A DNA stretch of 64,000 nucleotides from Puffinus mauretanicus. Taxonomy: Eukaryota > Chordata > Aves > Procellariiformes > Procellariidae. How positions within the stretch are numbered: position 1 is the first letter of the stretch; each line of letters opens with the position of its first letter. Shown in pieces: positions 12,601 to 27,500 of this stretch. The notes under the pieces were generated by a model, which worked only from the letters and a program-made list of their open reading frames with translations, did not search any database and had not been told where the DNA came from. The stretch spans positions 1,364,001 to 1,428,000 of the forward strand of contig JAJKFH010003762.1 in assembly GCA_023333565.1 (NCBI GenBank), given 5' to 3'. Both the position numbers and the translations under genes were made by a program.

Positions 12601-15600
12601 GAATGTCCTTGTTTGTAATGACCTTAAACATTAATGATACAGACACAATGCACACAGCACAACAGCCTGCATAAGAATTCAGCCTTCGCCATGAAAAGGA
12701 AGATTTTTTTCTTTATTAGTGATAAGTTCTTTATGATATTTGAGAGGGTGATAATACTTTTGTGAGGACTTAATATACTTCAACTGTATTCAGAAACTGT
12801 AAAATACAATCAGTGTTTAACCGAGGACTACATAATGACAGTGAAATGTGCCTGGATTTCCCATTAAATCTTTGCAGATTTTGGTTCTAATCCTAATAGG
12901 GGCACAACAGTCCTTTGAAAGAGGCTGTATCTTGCCACCATATAGCTCTGTTGCTTGCACAGAAAATAAAGATTCTTACAATTCTGAAAAGCATGTGCCA
13001 AAAGCTCTGGAGACCTCCATTTTTGTGTGAGAGACTGCACTAGATAACCATACCCAAACTAGCAATTGTGGAACAGTGCAGTGACTCTCAGGTTGTAAGC
13101 TGACCAGATGAAGAATTGCCAGTTTATTCTAAGGAAATTTGAATCAACAAAACATAATCGTTTCTGTTGATTTTGGGTAGCATGTCTTAGATTTGAGGAG
13201 CTGAGAGGGGAAAGAAGATAATACTTTATCATTTTACATGCACATGTGTAGGTTTTAATGTTCTGTGTTTCCTTGAGAGGAATCCCATGGTGCCAATTAA
13301 CCTAACTTATTCCAAAACAATTCTCTGTTTGGAAAGAATAATTTTCATTGTGGGTGTTCCATGAAATTGTATGCCTCATACCCTGTTATTACTGAGATGT
13401 GTGCAGTGCAATTGAGAATGCCAGTTTCTTTTCCATGCACTGTATAGATTATAGCTGTATCCCACACACAGTGCTAGATAATCCCTACTTTAATTTTGTT
13501 ATGTGTACAAATCCTTTTTGAACATTTAGCGGTTTTAAAAATGTAAAAATCCATCATCTTCTGAAACTGCATTTGTTAAAACGAAAAGCTGAATTTAGAA
13601 GTGATCAAAACCAATGAATAACATGGTAATTATCTAATTAAAAGGAAATTATTGCGTTTGCTGAAATATAACAGGCAGATCATGATATCCAACACAAAAT
13701 GGCAAAGAAGGAATAAAGTTACGCAGAAAATTCCATGGTTTTTAGCCAACACAGTTTCAACCACATGTTTTTCTTTAATGGGAGGAGGTTTAACAGTCCA
13801 CTAAGGCTCCAAGATTCGTCATCCCTTTAAGCTCTTGGACACCCCAAAATCTATAATGAGGTCCTAGAATACTTCAGGGAACCCATGAAGTACTGGAGCT
13901 CTCAAAAACAGTACCATGTTCTTGAGACTTCTGTGTACTTTCCTGTCTATCATAGCTATATGATTTCCTCTGGTGTTATATCCCTTATACTATGCCATAC
14001 AGAAAAATGGGTCATGTCTTTGTCTTGAAAGAGATTAAAAATTGAGTAACATATATACTTTCATAGTTAATACAGCCTAACTGCTATTCCTATATATACT
14101 TCCCCCAGATGCCACAGAACAATTCTTCTCTATATCCTCTTAGACACATTTTCTCACAAGCTCTTAAGTCCTATTCCTTAGACAGGATCAGCAAGTTGGA
14201 TTGAGGGAGGAACACTTCCTCCAACCGAGCACTGGTATATTATCATGTTTTCCACCAATTTTATCCCCTTTGCAGTTAAAATTGGACAAATGATCTGCCC
14301 CTAATTTAATGGTTTATATATAATTTTAGTTTTAAAAACCAGTCAGAACTAATTTTTCCCATTACTGAAAAAAAAACCCTCCAAAAGATGAAACCACTTA
14401 GTAGCTGACACTTATTTTTGTTCACTGTCAGGGTCTGCCTGCATTCTCATATTGCTGGAATTTTTAAAGAAATTATTCCATAAATCTCAATAAAGTAATA
14501 TTCTCTCTTAGATTTAATTTGGAAAATGGAATATACAATCTGTGGGAGAGAGGTCTGCAAAATACTTTCAACCATTTGTTTTTAATTTACAGCAGATACT
14601 TTTTAAAACCTTGATCTATCTTCACTGGCATTGAATCGCAATCCCTACAGCTGAATTGCAACAACTTTAATTTATGTAATAATTATTTTTATGCTAACTG
14701 AATGCCTTGAAAAGAAATAAAAGAGGGAGTAAATCACCAAAAACTTTTATATTTTTGACATTCCTAAAAATTCTGTGAATCTCTATCAGCTAGATTCTCA
14801 ATCGCAGCCCAGAGACAACATACCAGAAGTGCTAGTAGATGAATGGATCTGAGTCACACTGTAGTGTGAAGGAGAAGAGAATTTTTTTTATATCAAACTA
14901 CACAAGAAAAGTACTTACTTAAACTTGAAGTATCCATAACATTTTTTGGAAGTGTGATCAGTTTTCATGAGGTATCACATTAGAAGGAAGTTAGGTCCTC
15001 TCAGGACATCATTTCAAGCTCTTCCTTAAAGAAAACACATACCTTTCCATTACAAACTGAATGCTTAATTGTGACTAATGAATGTAAAACAATATTGTAC
15101 ACCTCATAGGAGCCTAGTTGAAGATGTTACTAAGCACTATTGACTCGCCTTATCAAGTATCAGACAATGTTTAGGTACGTTAATGCATGCACTAAACCTT
15201 GAAAACCTTAAAGATCTAGTCAAATAAACAGAATTTCAGATTAGAAGAAAGGCAATTCAAAATGTTGACAGCTTCCATTACTGCTATTTTCTTCCCCCAT
15301 AATTGCCTTACAGGATATGACAGGACAATATTATCAGGACACTATTGCTACAGTGACTTTTTAAGGGAAAGAGCAAGAAGTCAGTGGTCTCATCTAACAA
15401 GCATGTATGTGCATGTGTAAATAAGTCAGTAAGATCAAATAAAACTTAACAAGCCACCTATGAGATTACTCAAATTTGCCCCTGCAGTCACTTACAGATC
15501 ACAGCCCTGCCAAATACAGTGAAGTTCCAAACGTCATGTCAAATGTTTGAAGACACAGACAAATCCAAAAGTAGAGAATATTAGGGAACTGCCTAATAGA

Positions 15601-18600
15601 AACTAGCCTCTGTCAGGTTTTACCCCTTCCACCATGTTGCCCCTCACTGGGACAAATCAAAACTATTTCACAGACAGGAGGCATGTTTCTCCAAAGGCCT
15701 GTGGGGCTGGGAAGGCTACAGATAAAATTGGGTCAAACCCTTTATTTACAAATGCTTGGTAAAAAATGTGTAATTGATTACTTAATTTAAAAGTAATTTC
15801 AGTTCTTGAAGCAGAAGCATTCAAAGCCGTGTTTTTGCTGTAGTTTAATGAGTCAGTATTTTGCAACTCGCAACATTTTGCACTTCTTGTAGAGATACAT
15901 TCTCCTTACAAATTATATGGACCTTTTAATAATTTCACTTTTGAAATAGTATGTTAAATACATATGTGGCAAATAAAAGAACAAAAGGAACATAGTTCAA
16001 GACAATTCATATAATCCTCTATTTTGTATAAAATTTATGTACATTTTATCAATGTGTGTATATTTTATTATATTTGACTATCTGCATAAATATTTCAACT
16101 TCCAGGAGTAAGTATTCTAAGGAAAAAACAGTGGCAAATGACTAAGGGAAATTAACTTAATTAGCTACTTACTAACTAGTAACTTCTGAAATCACTTTAT
16201 ATGAATGGTCAAAAAAAACCCCAAACAAAATACATGAAAGAAACTACTACTCTACTCTCAATCTGAGCAGTGCTAAATTTATCTTTTAATAAGGCCTGAG
16301 AATTCCTACCTTTGTTCAATAAAACAAAAACGTACCTTCAACAACTGGTGAACGGTGAAATGAAACATAATGAACTAGAATCCTTAGTACTGAATTTGTT
16401 TTCTTTGATTTTCTTAAGTGCTATAATTCATCAAAATACCAATTACAGATGTTTTTATAGAAAATGAAGAGAATGTCTTATTCATGTGTTTGGTGTACTA
16501 GATGTGCAGTGAAGGAGAGGTTTTCGGAAAAAAACAGCTTCAAAAATGAAGCACCGGATTTCAAAACAGACTCTGCAATGTACCAATTTGGTTAGCAAAT
16601 GTATATTATCACTTAGCAGTAACCAGTAATAAAATAGAAAGTGCAAAGGGTATTGCTTGTATTATAGTATCACTCTGTCTGGAGTATTTAGAGAAGCTCC
16701 CGAGGCTGGACTGCATAAAGCTTACACTTCTTCCATTATGTTTCCTTGTTTTCTGTGTTAATTCTGCCCATTTGCAAAAAGGTAGAATAGTGTTTTCTTA
16801 ATGCCGTCCTCAACTACACAATTCTTCATTTGATCAAAAACTAGTGGAATTAGGATTTGTGTTTAACTGATTAAAGGTCTGAGTCCATGATACTCTGTGT
16901 TTCAGTTCTAGCTGTTGGAAACTTTATCGTCTTAATTTTGAGACTGAACATACACTGTGTTGTTCTAATTGCACTGGCTTTTTGAAAAGAACTTTGTACT
17001 GGATTCAGCCAAGTTAAAGGGTTTCCAAGATCATGGTCTTGGCTCAGGATAAATGGAGCCAATGAGCTAAACAAATTCCTGCTTTCTTGGTTCTTGTAGT
17101 ACGAGAAAAATGGAAAGAGCAGAATACTTTTACTGCTTTATACAAGTGAAACAATCCTGGAAACTGCAAAAATATAAGTTAACTCTGTTTATGTCAGCAA
17201 GACACACTATTTCAGAAATTATTTTTAGCTTTCTTTCAAAATGTGAACCACAAATTATGACATTAATGAAGCAAACATTTCTCACTTGGCAAATTTAAGA
17301 AAAAGTTAGATTTAAGAGTAATCACTTTGGGATTTAAAATAATAAAGAAATTTAGTCTAGTACAGACAAATATTAGTGTTCTTATAACATGTAATAGTAA
17401 CAGCTTGCACTATGCTGAACGAGGATACACATATCTATATTTGTTTCAACTTCTGTTAACTGAGAATGCTTTTCTAATGAGCTAGATTTTAAAATCGGGA
17501 TTGAAATAAATGAGTAATGGAAAAAAAAAAGAAAAGGGACTTCTAATCAGGAAAACAGTGTACATTCTTTCAAAGTCATGTTTATAAGTTCAGAGAAGCA
17601 GTGGATCTAGTTCAAAGACAAACCATATTTCAATCTGCTTTTCAAAACTACCATATAGTTAATTACTAAAGTTTGTTTTCAGCTGAATCTTAGCTTAACG
17701 ACAACTGATTACTTGAGATACATTACTGTACATCATAATGTGCTTTTACTTGTAAGGTGTCACAGTTTCTATTTACTACAGGTGACAAAATCATTAATTT
17801 ACGTTTGGGTTTCAGGTGTTTTTTTTTTTTATAACGTGAAGAACCAACTGCTGTTTCAATGGGCTTAGGCTTTCAAGCCATGGGAGAACCAGTAATTTGC
17901 ATTTGCTGATGTTAAATAACCATAGGATATTTAACCTGCAAGAATTCATGCTGCACAAACATGAATTTCAACACACGCAGAGTTAGATGTGTAACTGACC
18001 TCCCAAACATACAGTTTGATTCATGCACAGAGAAGGAATATTTGCATTTGGAAAACTCCATGTGGTTTCACTGACAATTAAGCCCTTTAGACTTTAGGCA
18101 CTCTTAAAAGTGCATTGAATAAACAAGTATTTCCTGGTGACTTTTTCATGTATATCACAGGCACATATTTCTAAGCCCTCTCACTATGATACTGGAATAG
18201 CGTGTAGACACCAAAGACAATCATTTGTTACAAGAATTCTGGAATACTGGAAGGGCGAATCTAGTCTTGATGCAGGTCTTGAGTGAAATATATGAGTTGA
18301 TTCAGGAAGTTAACGTGGTTGAGCCACTAAATAAAAGTGACCATAATATAATTAAGTTCAACATCCTCCCATGGGATCCTACCGTGAGGTAATAATATTA
18401 CAGTACTTTTCAAAAAAGGAAGATTTTTATATTGAGGAAGTTAGAAATAGCCTGAAGGGGAAAGTTAGGAAATTAAAATCCGTAGAAGCAGCATGGAGGT
18501 TCTTTAAAAGTAGCTTATTAGACTCAGAGAAAGTATGTATATACTGGAACAATTAGGAATCAAGAAGGTGAGAAATATAGCAAGGTACGAGGGAATGTTC

Positions 18601-21600
18601 AGGCCCCCAAAAAATAATAATCCTATAATAAAATGGAAATCCAACTCAAGTGACACTAATAGAGCAGAATATAAATTCAGAACACCAGAGTAAGGGTTAT
18701 ATCCTGCCATTGTTTCACTGGCAAAGTAAGTAGGAGTTTCCCATAAACATTTATGGTAGAACAACATTCTGAGGTTTGAGAGGAAATTTAAAGAACAAAT
18801 AGGGAAGAATACAGAGAAGTTTTTAATACATTGTGATAAAAGAATAACTTCCTCAAGCTAGGTGATGGTCTTTGGCAGAGGCTGGTTAGCTAGACCAATA
18901 GAGTATAAAAGCAAAAGATACAGCTTGATTTCTTTGCATAAGAGAGACTGGGAAAGACACATCCTATAGTTGGTGTTTAACATTTTCCGTTTCTTCGCCT
19001 GTAGGCTAAGAAAAAAAAAAAGAGAGGGAGAAGAGAAATCATGGAAAGCACCAACATAAATTGCCCTAAAAATAAGTGCTCTAAAGGAACTGAAAACTGG
19101 AGTAGTTGAGATAATAAAGTTGTACTATTTATTTTTATGAAATTTAATTATTATCTGTGAGCCTGGCTATGAAAGGGCTCTGAAGGTCATCTTGCAAATT
19201 ACAGAGAAGTGAGAACCTAGAAAAATCCTAGGTGAGAAAAATCAAGAGATTTGTAAAATTAGGTCAAAAAAGCATCTTGTGTAAGTGTTAATTTGCTGCC
19301 ACAAACAGAATTCTGTCAAAGAATTAGTAAGATAATGAAGAAAAAATAGTTTACGTTTCTAGAAGCTTTTATACAGTGTCTCTGAAGAAAGTAGTATGAG
19401 AGATGATTGCTAGTCATAAAAAAAAAAGCCGTTGTGGTTCAGACTGCACTCAGGGAAGAACTGCTCTATACCAGTGCCTCTGGACATACCTCCAGTATCT
19501 GCTAAATTAGGAGGTGAAAAACAAATAGAAGAAATAAATAACCAATATTTTGAAAATAATTTTAAAATGTGTAATCTAGTATTGCTTCTAGAAAATCAGC
19601 TGTTACTTTGGAGAGTTCATGATAACTAAGTAGCAGAATGTACTGGTGATACAAGATTAGAGTACATTGGTAGGAAGTCTAGAGAAATTTTCTAAATATA
19701 GGTAATGAAATGCACACTAAATTCAATATAACGTACCTCAGGAACAATATTTAAACACACAAAGAGCTCTCACCTTATTCTATTCTGTCCTGAAAAATAT
19801 TTAAGAAGTATCAGTGACAAATCCAAGTAGCTATCCAACTAGAAAAAGGCAGGTATTAAGCAGTATCTAAAAGAGGTTTGAAGTACTTTGGTGAACGAAC
19901 AGTGTCACTATATAACCCAGCAGCATCCTCTGGAGTTCAGCAAGAGACAATTGGCGTAAATAGTGTTGAAAAGGGGTTTGTTTGGTAGCATTTAAAAAAT
20001 GTATTTAATTTGGAAAAAAATAAGATCTAGCAGAAATAGGTGAAGTAATAAATTTCAGAGAAGGCAATATTGCCTTTTCATTCTCTTTTTTCTTTGATGA
20101 AGTTGTTTAACAAATTGAATTGTCACACATAAAAGGAATGACATTTGAGCAACATAATCACTTGTCTGTTGCATGCTGCTGCTTTGATGGTTTTGATTCA
20201 ACACCAATTAATGAAGGATTCGCCTGTAGCTTTCCTACTACTATAATTTATTATCCAATTGTTTACAAAAATGACAGCAGCCACGTAGCTTTCCTGATAG
20301 GGAATAGGGTCATATGTCAATAAAACTGGGGGCAGGTAGGTCCTAGCTCTGCTGGTGTTATAGTCTATACAACTATCACCTTTAATCTTTGCTTCAGATT
20401 CCTTGTCCAGAAATATCCTAGTGTTAATTTTGTTTCTTTCTTTTCTGTGTGGAGCAGAACCAAGACATCTCAAAATTATCTTTTATGTGAAACTCTAAAT
20501 ATGCTGCAAAGCTAGGTGACATGGGAACTCATTTAGGCTATCAGACTCACATGTAAAGTCTCCTTTATATCAGGGCTGGATGCAATAGTAAGCAGTTCCA
20601 AGGCTATCAACAGTGACTAAGGGTTGTCAAGGTATACTTCCGGGGACAGTTATAAAATTGTAAAATATTGGACACAATATACAATAAGACAGACTAATTT
20701 CAGAGAAGCAGCTCCAAAGGCACATATAAAGTCAATGGTACTTGCTCATAAAGAAACCTGCTGTGCTGCTGTGTGTAATTAAATATTGTTTGGTAAAAGA
20801 GACTCGCTGCTCTGTATAGATGATCAGGGATGTTATTCAGGATATGCAAGTTGCAGATTGTAGTCCCTGCCATGAATCAAGTGCAGAATTTCTCTTCTGA
20901 TTTTAAGGAAACTGTTGTTTGGAAACCTTCTCAGGTCAAGACTAGAAATTCTAGTAAAAACAGAAAAAGAAAATGAGAGAAAGTCCATAACAACATAACG
21001 AGTAGCTTTATAGGTTAGACCTTTACATGGGATGTGTGAATTGATTTTTTTACTGATCAGGATTTTCAAACAATAACTGCCACAGAAATGTTTTGCCAAA
21101 AATTCTAGACTAACATTAGTGATGCAATTCTCTGTATTCGTTGCCACATTTAACTGCCCCACTTGCTGAAAAAGCGCCCGAAACCTTCTCTTCTCCAGGC
21201 TGAACAAGCCCCACTCTCTTGGCCTCTCCAGACAGGGCAAGTGCTCCAGTCCCCAACCACCCTTCGCTGAACTCACTCTGGTGTATCGATATCATTCTGG
21301 TACGGAGGAGCCTATAAAACCAGGCGCAGTATTCTAGATGCAGCCTCGTGAGTGCAGAGTAAAGGGAGGATGATCACTTGCTCTGCCGGCTGTGCTCTTG
21401 CTAATACAGCCCGGGATGCTGTTGGTCTTCTCTGCTGCCAGGGCACACTGCTGGCTCATGTTCCCTTTGCTGTTTACCGAGACCCCAAAGCCCCTTTCAG
21501 CAGAGCTGTCCCCAGCCAGTTGGTCTGCTGCCCGTATTGTTGCAAATGTAATAGGATTTGGAAAAGAAAAAGTCTGCAGTAATCTATATCTGGAGTTCCA

Positions 21601-24489
21601 ATTCATTCCTTCTGACTGTGGCTATCCAGCCAGAGGTAGTTCTTCCCCAACTCAATGAAGATCAAGTTTTTTCATTAAACCCTTAATCTAGATATAGCCT
21701 CCCCTGAGATATCTTTCTTATCCTTCTGTCCCCCTTCCCACCATAAAACCCATCCAGTTGCTTTAACCACTGTAAGGTATAGAGCTTTGTATCAGGCTGG
21801 CTCCTCTCTCTCTTAGGAATTTTTTAAATTTCTCAAAAAACAATATTCGAATGAGATTTGCAAGTGTATAGACATGCACAACACCAGAAAAAACAGATGC
21901 TGTCACGCTGTTGACTTAATGGCTGTGAACTGTACATGTGCATAGAAGGGTGTGAAAGAAGCCTCACCACTAACAGCATTTCCATTGAAAAGCATCTTTT
22001 AAGGGGTTGATTTTCAGAACTCTTAATCACTGCTGTAACCAGATGCTGAGACTTGAATATTTATTATATACATAAGGCATTAAATACTTATTGTGATTTA
22101 TAGCTTGGGTTAGGATGTTATTTTTAAATAAGCCATATAAAGTACCTTCAATCCTGTCCATTCAGACACTCATGAGGCAGACTCCGAAATCATGAAATTG
22201 GCTTAAAAGCCATGTGCTTAAAAAAATCTATTTGGAAGCAGAGGGAGTGGAAATTCACTGCCTCCTTACTTTTTAGCTTGATTTGTGTCCTCAAACTTCT
22301 TCCTGCAATCATGAAGTCTAAAGGTTTCAAATTAAAAAGCTGAAAACCTACTGCAATGTTTTATTCTACTAATTTCAGCTTTCAGTACACCCCTTATACT
22401 TTGCAAGGCTTGTAATATAATTGCAAGCATTGGCCACACTACATACTAAGATGTGTACACACATCTATGTAGCTGAAAATTCCACAACATAATGAAATAT
22501 TAGTTGTAATTAACAAGAGACTGGATTGCTGAGGTTCTGTGGCATGCCTTCAAAAGTTTGAGTCCACATTCCTTCCATACAGTCAGCTCTGACGAAGTTC
22601 ATAAGGCCTTCATGCAGTGAGACTGTGGGAAGAGCCCATATGAGCAGAGAATAGGGGAACCTGCTGGTTTGCTGGAGAATATCTGTTTTCTTTTAATCTT
22701 CATATGAGAAAGGGCAATTTTCATATTACACTTATTACGTTTTGTGTGTCCCTGGGAGATTTTCCTCTATCAGTTCCAAGAACAATTGCAAGGAAACATT
22801 TGTGAGTTTATGAATTTGTAGAGGAAGTGAATTTACCACTTTTTAACTATGTTTAAGCAGTTATATTTGTATTCTTCAGATGTAACAAATTGTGTATAGC
22901 CTGTCACTTTTTTCAGTAGTTAGTGTTCTTTTTCTCCTAAGGGAATATGGTTTTCGTAGCTCAGTGAGGCTCTGCTAATTATTACATACCTCTTATTTCT
23001 AAAGAAGAAATTATGTTTATGTTAGCTATTTTTCTTTCAGGAAATGTTCCATTCAGTACTTAAGTATAGATTGTAAATGGGTGAATTCCTTATTCCTTTT
23101 TTTTAGGAGGGAGGGTAATAGAAAATTTTGGCATTTATCAAGGAATAATGAATCAGTGTATCACAACATTCTGACAACTCTAGTCATTTTTTTCTACTTT
23201 GAATTTGAGTAACAACTGTCACATCTAGCTAATGTCCATTCAAATGCGGAAGTCACCATGTGTAAATAATGACACTATTTAAAACAGATGCCCAAGTCTT
23301 CCAACAACAACAAAAAAATCAGGAATAATGAATAATATTTACTTAAGTTTCAAGTTTATATTAAGTAATGCAATGTATTATCTGAAAAAGTTATCAGGGT
23401 TCTTAGGATTAAATTGGTTCAAATCATCTGTGTACTGCATATCTTTGAAAGATGACTAGTAATGAAAGATATAATTCCAGTTGATAATTTCTTTGAAAAT
23501 GAACCGAATTGGTACATATTCGTCCAGATCAAAAGTATGTTGAGGACAAAGACGCTGATGAACCAGTCACGCTGTGGAGCAGAACAGCAAAGATGGTTTG
23601 GGGAAGGCAATGGGGATCATGTCTCACCACCATCTCTCCTACTCCTTTGCTCCTTTCTGTGAGTGGAGAGATGGCTCAGACATCATTGGCCTACACCTGG
23701 GAAGGACACCGTAGGCAAGAGACAGAAAAAGCAAGACTCTGTATTCCACAAGTGGAACAAGGCTTGTTTCATGTGAAATACAACTTTCTCATCTTCTACA
23801 TATATTATTAGCATATGCTATTGCATAGAATTGCGATAATATTGTGGTACTGACATAACTCCTGTCACTAACAGAGAGCAATAATGAAATTCAATTACCA
23901 TTTAAAAAATTGGAGAAAACTCCAGAATGAAAAGAAAAAGGAAGATGAAAGGCAGTGGCTGGCCATTCTATATGCAGAAATTATTACCTAATAGACAGTA
24001 TTCTAATTAATATAAATATAAAACTAAGGTTTTCAAATGTGAGTTTGTGCTTGTGGTCAACCTGAGACTAGTTTTGAGGAAATACTGATCGTTCTTTCTG
24101 TGATTCCTATACAATTTTTAGCTGTTTTGAAAACAAGGAATCCTTAAAAATTCCTTAAAAACAAGGAATCACTTTTAGAAATGTCCTTTAATGCTTAATA
24201 TCTCAAAGCAGAAGTAACAAAAAATGAGTCCATGGCTATTCTGAAACATTTTTTAAAGTTTGAGTGATTCTAAGAAGCCTTTGCAGGTCAATCTATGATA
24301 AACGGGCATATATCACATGGAAGGGAATATTGTTTCCTGAGTAAAACAATTACGATGATGCTTATTTCTTTTTAAAGAAAGCATCACTGAAAAGCATGGT
24401 TCCTTTTTTCATGTGAGCACTCAGACTCAGGACAGAAACACATTTTTTACAAATTGCTACTGTTGTACTTCTATCATTCCTGGCCTGTT

Positions 24490-24521
<32 letters not shown>

Positions 24522-27500
24522 GTTTCAAACAAGTTACAAAGATGGCTTAACTTCAGAGAGATTTTCTTAATGGAATCCATTCCACCCAGAAGGTGTTCTC
24601 TCTAACAAATGGGAAACATCACTAAATTTAACCCAAAGTCTGAGCAATGGAAAGCTACATAGATGATGTCAGACATTACAAATATTATTTGTACTTGCTA
24701 GTTTACTTCAAGGGAAATTATGAGAATGACATCATAATGATGACTGACTAATTTTTATTAGTGTTTTCTCTCTGAAACTCTAGACTTACAGTTATAAAGA
24801 AAAACAGCTTTTAAACTGCCATGCCTGTTATTCTTTTCTAACACTTTGTGATTTTCTTATTTGTAAAAGATATTAATATTTAAAAATACCATAGATACTA
24901 TCAGCTCTTATTCTAGTCATTTGACATGTCAAATATTTTTTGTCCAAAAGAAAAAAAAAATTCTTATTTAATGCTCATAAAAGATAGGAAATGATCACAT
25001 CTTCTTTAAAACTAATTGCTGCTTAGGTTGGCCTATGAACCTATAAACTCTGCTGGAACAGTTGTAGCCAAATTTCTTTACAACAGTTTCTTACTATGGA
25101 AATGAATTATGCTGATGAAGGGGTGATGACCAGCTTAGGAATAGCGATATGTTTCTTCAGTCAGCAAAGGCAAATCACAAGGTGCCACAACTTCAGAAAC
25201 ATCCAAAATCCGCAGAACCAGTATAACTCTATTTTACAGCAAAAAACACAGCAATCCAGGGTTGCACAAGTACTTTTTGCAAAGCTTTATTGGGTAATTT
25301 TGCTGAGGACTTCTTACCGAGAAGTACTGTATCAGCTCCAGCTCTGAAGGGCTGCTCAGGCATTGTATGTTATCTTCAGAGCTGGAGATAGCAGTAGCCA
25401 AGGAGACCAATAGAACAATATCTCCCACAGCAAGGCAAGAAACATTTTTCAAGCCCAAAGGGCATCCCTACAGGAATACTGTGAGAGTCTTCAAGGGATG
25501 ATTCAAGTCAGTAGAGACTCCATAACTAAAACCTGATGGGCGGCACAGAAACCCAAAGGCTGTCTCTTGTGGAGAATTCCCCTCCCTATTTTTAGGAACT
25601 TACCACCGCCAGAATGCATTCTCAGGTTCTTTACTGAGGAACAAGATTAGGCCACAATACCAGGTAGAGACAAATCTCCATGACCGTATCAGTATCTTTC
25701 TCCAAATGCTATTGTCCCATTCAGCACTGTGTTTATATTTGACCTCAAAGGCAACGGAATTATCAAAGGGTTTATGGTTGAGCACGTTCATAGGTGTTTC
25801 ATGTAGTAGGACTTCTGTTTATCTATGAAGATTTGTTTTCCTGAGAAATGAATATTTATGGTGTCAAAGTGCTTACTCACATTAGGGTACTTAAATACTG
25901 TGCCCTAATGGAGCCTTTGTATTCATGCATTATTTTAATATGCAAAATACAGAGATGAATTTAGCATCAATAATCACTGCCAGACCCGTGTATTCGGCTC
26001 CGACTCCTGGCGTAAAATGATGCATTTGCGGTCTCAACTCCCATGTAAATTTACATAAGTATATGGGTTAACTGTGCAAAGGCAAGGTTGAAAATGTGAC
26101 TCCTCTGGCCGAGTTCAAACCCTACTGGTAAAGCAGCTCTAGTGATTTGAGAAATTACCCCCTCTCACGTCTTTTTGTCATTCTCTTGCCCCAGCCAAGG
26201 CTGAGTAACTGTATAACTGCTCCCACTTCATTTAAGTGCAAAGCAAATGAAGTGCAGCAAATAACTAAGGGGTGGTACCTTCATATAGTGCTACAAATTT
26301 TTACTTCCAGAGAATCCAACAACATCTTGGGTAAATGATACGTATGTGAGTTCAAAGATATTCCGAAACAAGAGGTCTAGACAGTATCAATGGCATCACT
26401 CATCTCAACCCTGAAAGAATGTTAGTTCTGAAACTGATTTGCAGAGCTCTTCTAAAGAGAGTTACACCACCATGTAATGGGCCTATGTGACAAAGAATGC
26501 TCCCCTAATCAACCCCATTTGCAAATGATTTTCAGGATAAAAATGAATAAATGATCTGTAATAGATAATAAACAGCTAATCATTACATCACACATACCAC
26601 ATCAATTAATACAGATACATTTATTAAACCTCTTTTATATATGACATATTAGAGCATTCTATTTTATCAAGGATTCAAAGGGATTAGACTTTAATTTGTT
26701 ATTTTAGTATACTATACCTTTAAATTGTTGACTTATAAATTGTATAAATAGAAACATTATAAATCTCTTAAAAAATGTACCATAAATTTTTTATGTATGA
26801 CCTTTAAGTAACAGCAGTCTGTTGCATAACTCTGCGGGGGAAGTCACATGGTGGAAACCTCATATTTCCTTAAATTTATGGTTGTTTCTTGGTGGTCTAA
26901 AAGACTTTTTTTTTTTTTTTTAAGTTCCCTTTCAAAGTCGTAATCTTAGTAAATTGTTTAATGTTTGGTCTAATGCAGGTCAATGTAAGTTCTTATTTAG
27001 ATTTATAATAGGAAATATATAACGTCAGATACCAATGAAGCCTGGCTAATAAAGTCAAGGATACCAGTGTTATGTTTCATTATAATGATGTGAAGATAAT
27101 GCCTTTAGCTGCATAACCACTACATTAGCTACAGACCATAAAAAAATCTTTATGAATCTCAGGGTTAGATTGATTAAGAGAAAAGTCTCCATTTTTTCCA
27201 GTAATTTTTTTCCCCCTCAAGCAGAAGCATTTTTGATTGATAAACTCCCTCATCACCATTGTATCAGATCTCATTTACTGACACCAAAAGTCATGTAAAC
27301 TCTGAAGTGGAGAGAATCAGCTGCCTCATGGTATCCTGTTTTGCACTAGGAAAAAAATCAGTGGAGTTTGGGCACGTGCCTGCATACTTGCTGAATTAGG
27401 GCCTTATGAAACAAAATTTTATATTAAGATAATTATCATTGCCATTAGAGGAAATGTTACTCTTTCCTACTCCAAAGGAGTTTGGTTTATACTCAGAACA

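Noticed and set aside
18899..18912. TATAAAAG as a promoter TATA box
   Set aside because: It lies in an AT-rich intron with no initiator, GC-rich context or downstream gene.
22955..23010. Possible tRNA (GTAGCTCAGTGAG resembles an A box)
   Set aside because: No B box (GGTTCGANTCC-like) at the right distance and no acceptor or anticodon stem pairing.
26105..26130. Possible tRNA T-loop (GAGTTCAAACCC)
   Set aside because: No matching A box upstream and no cloverleaf pairing could be drawn.
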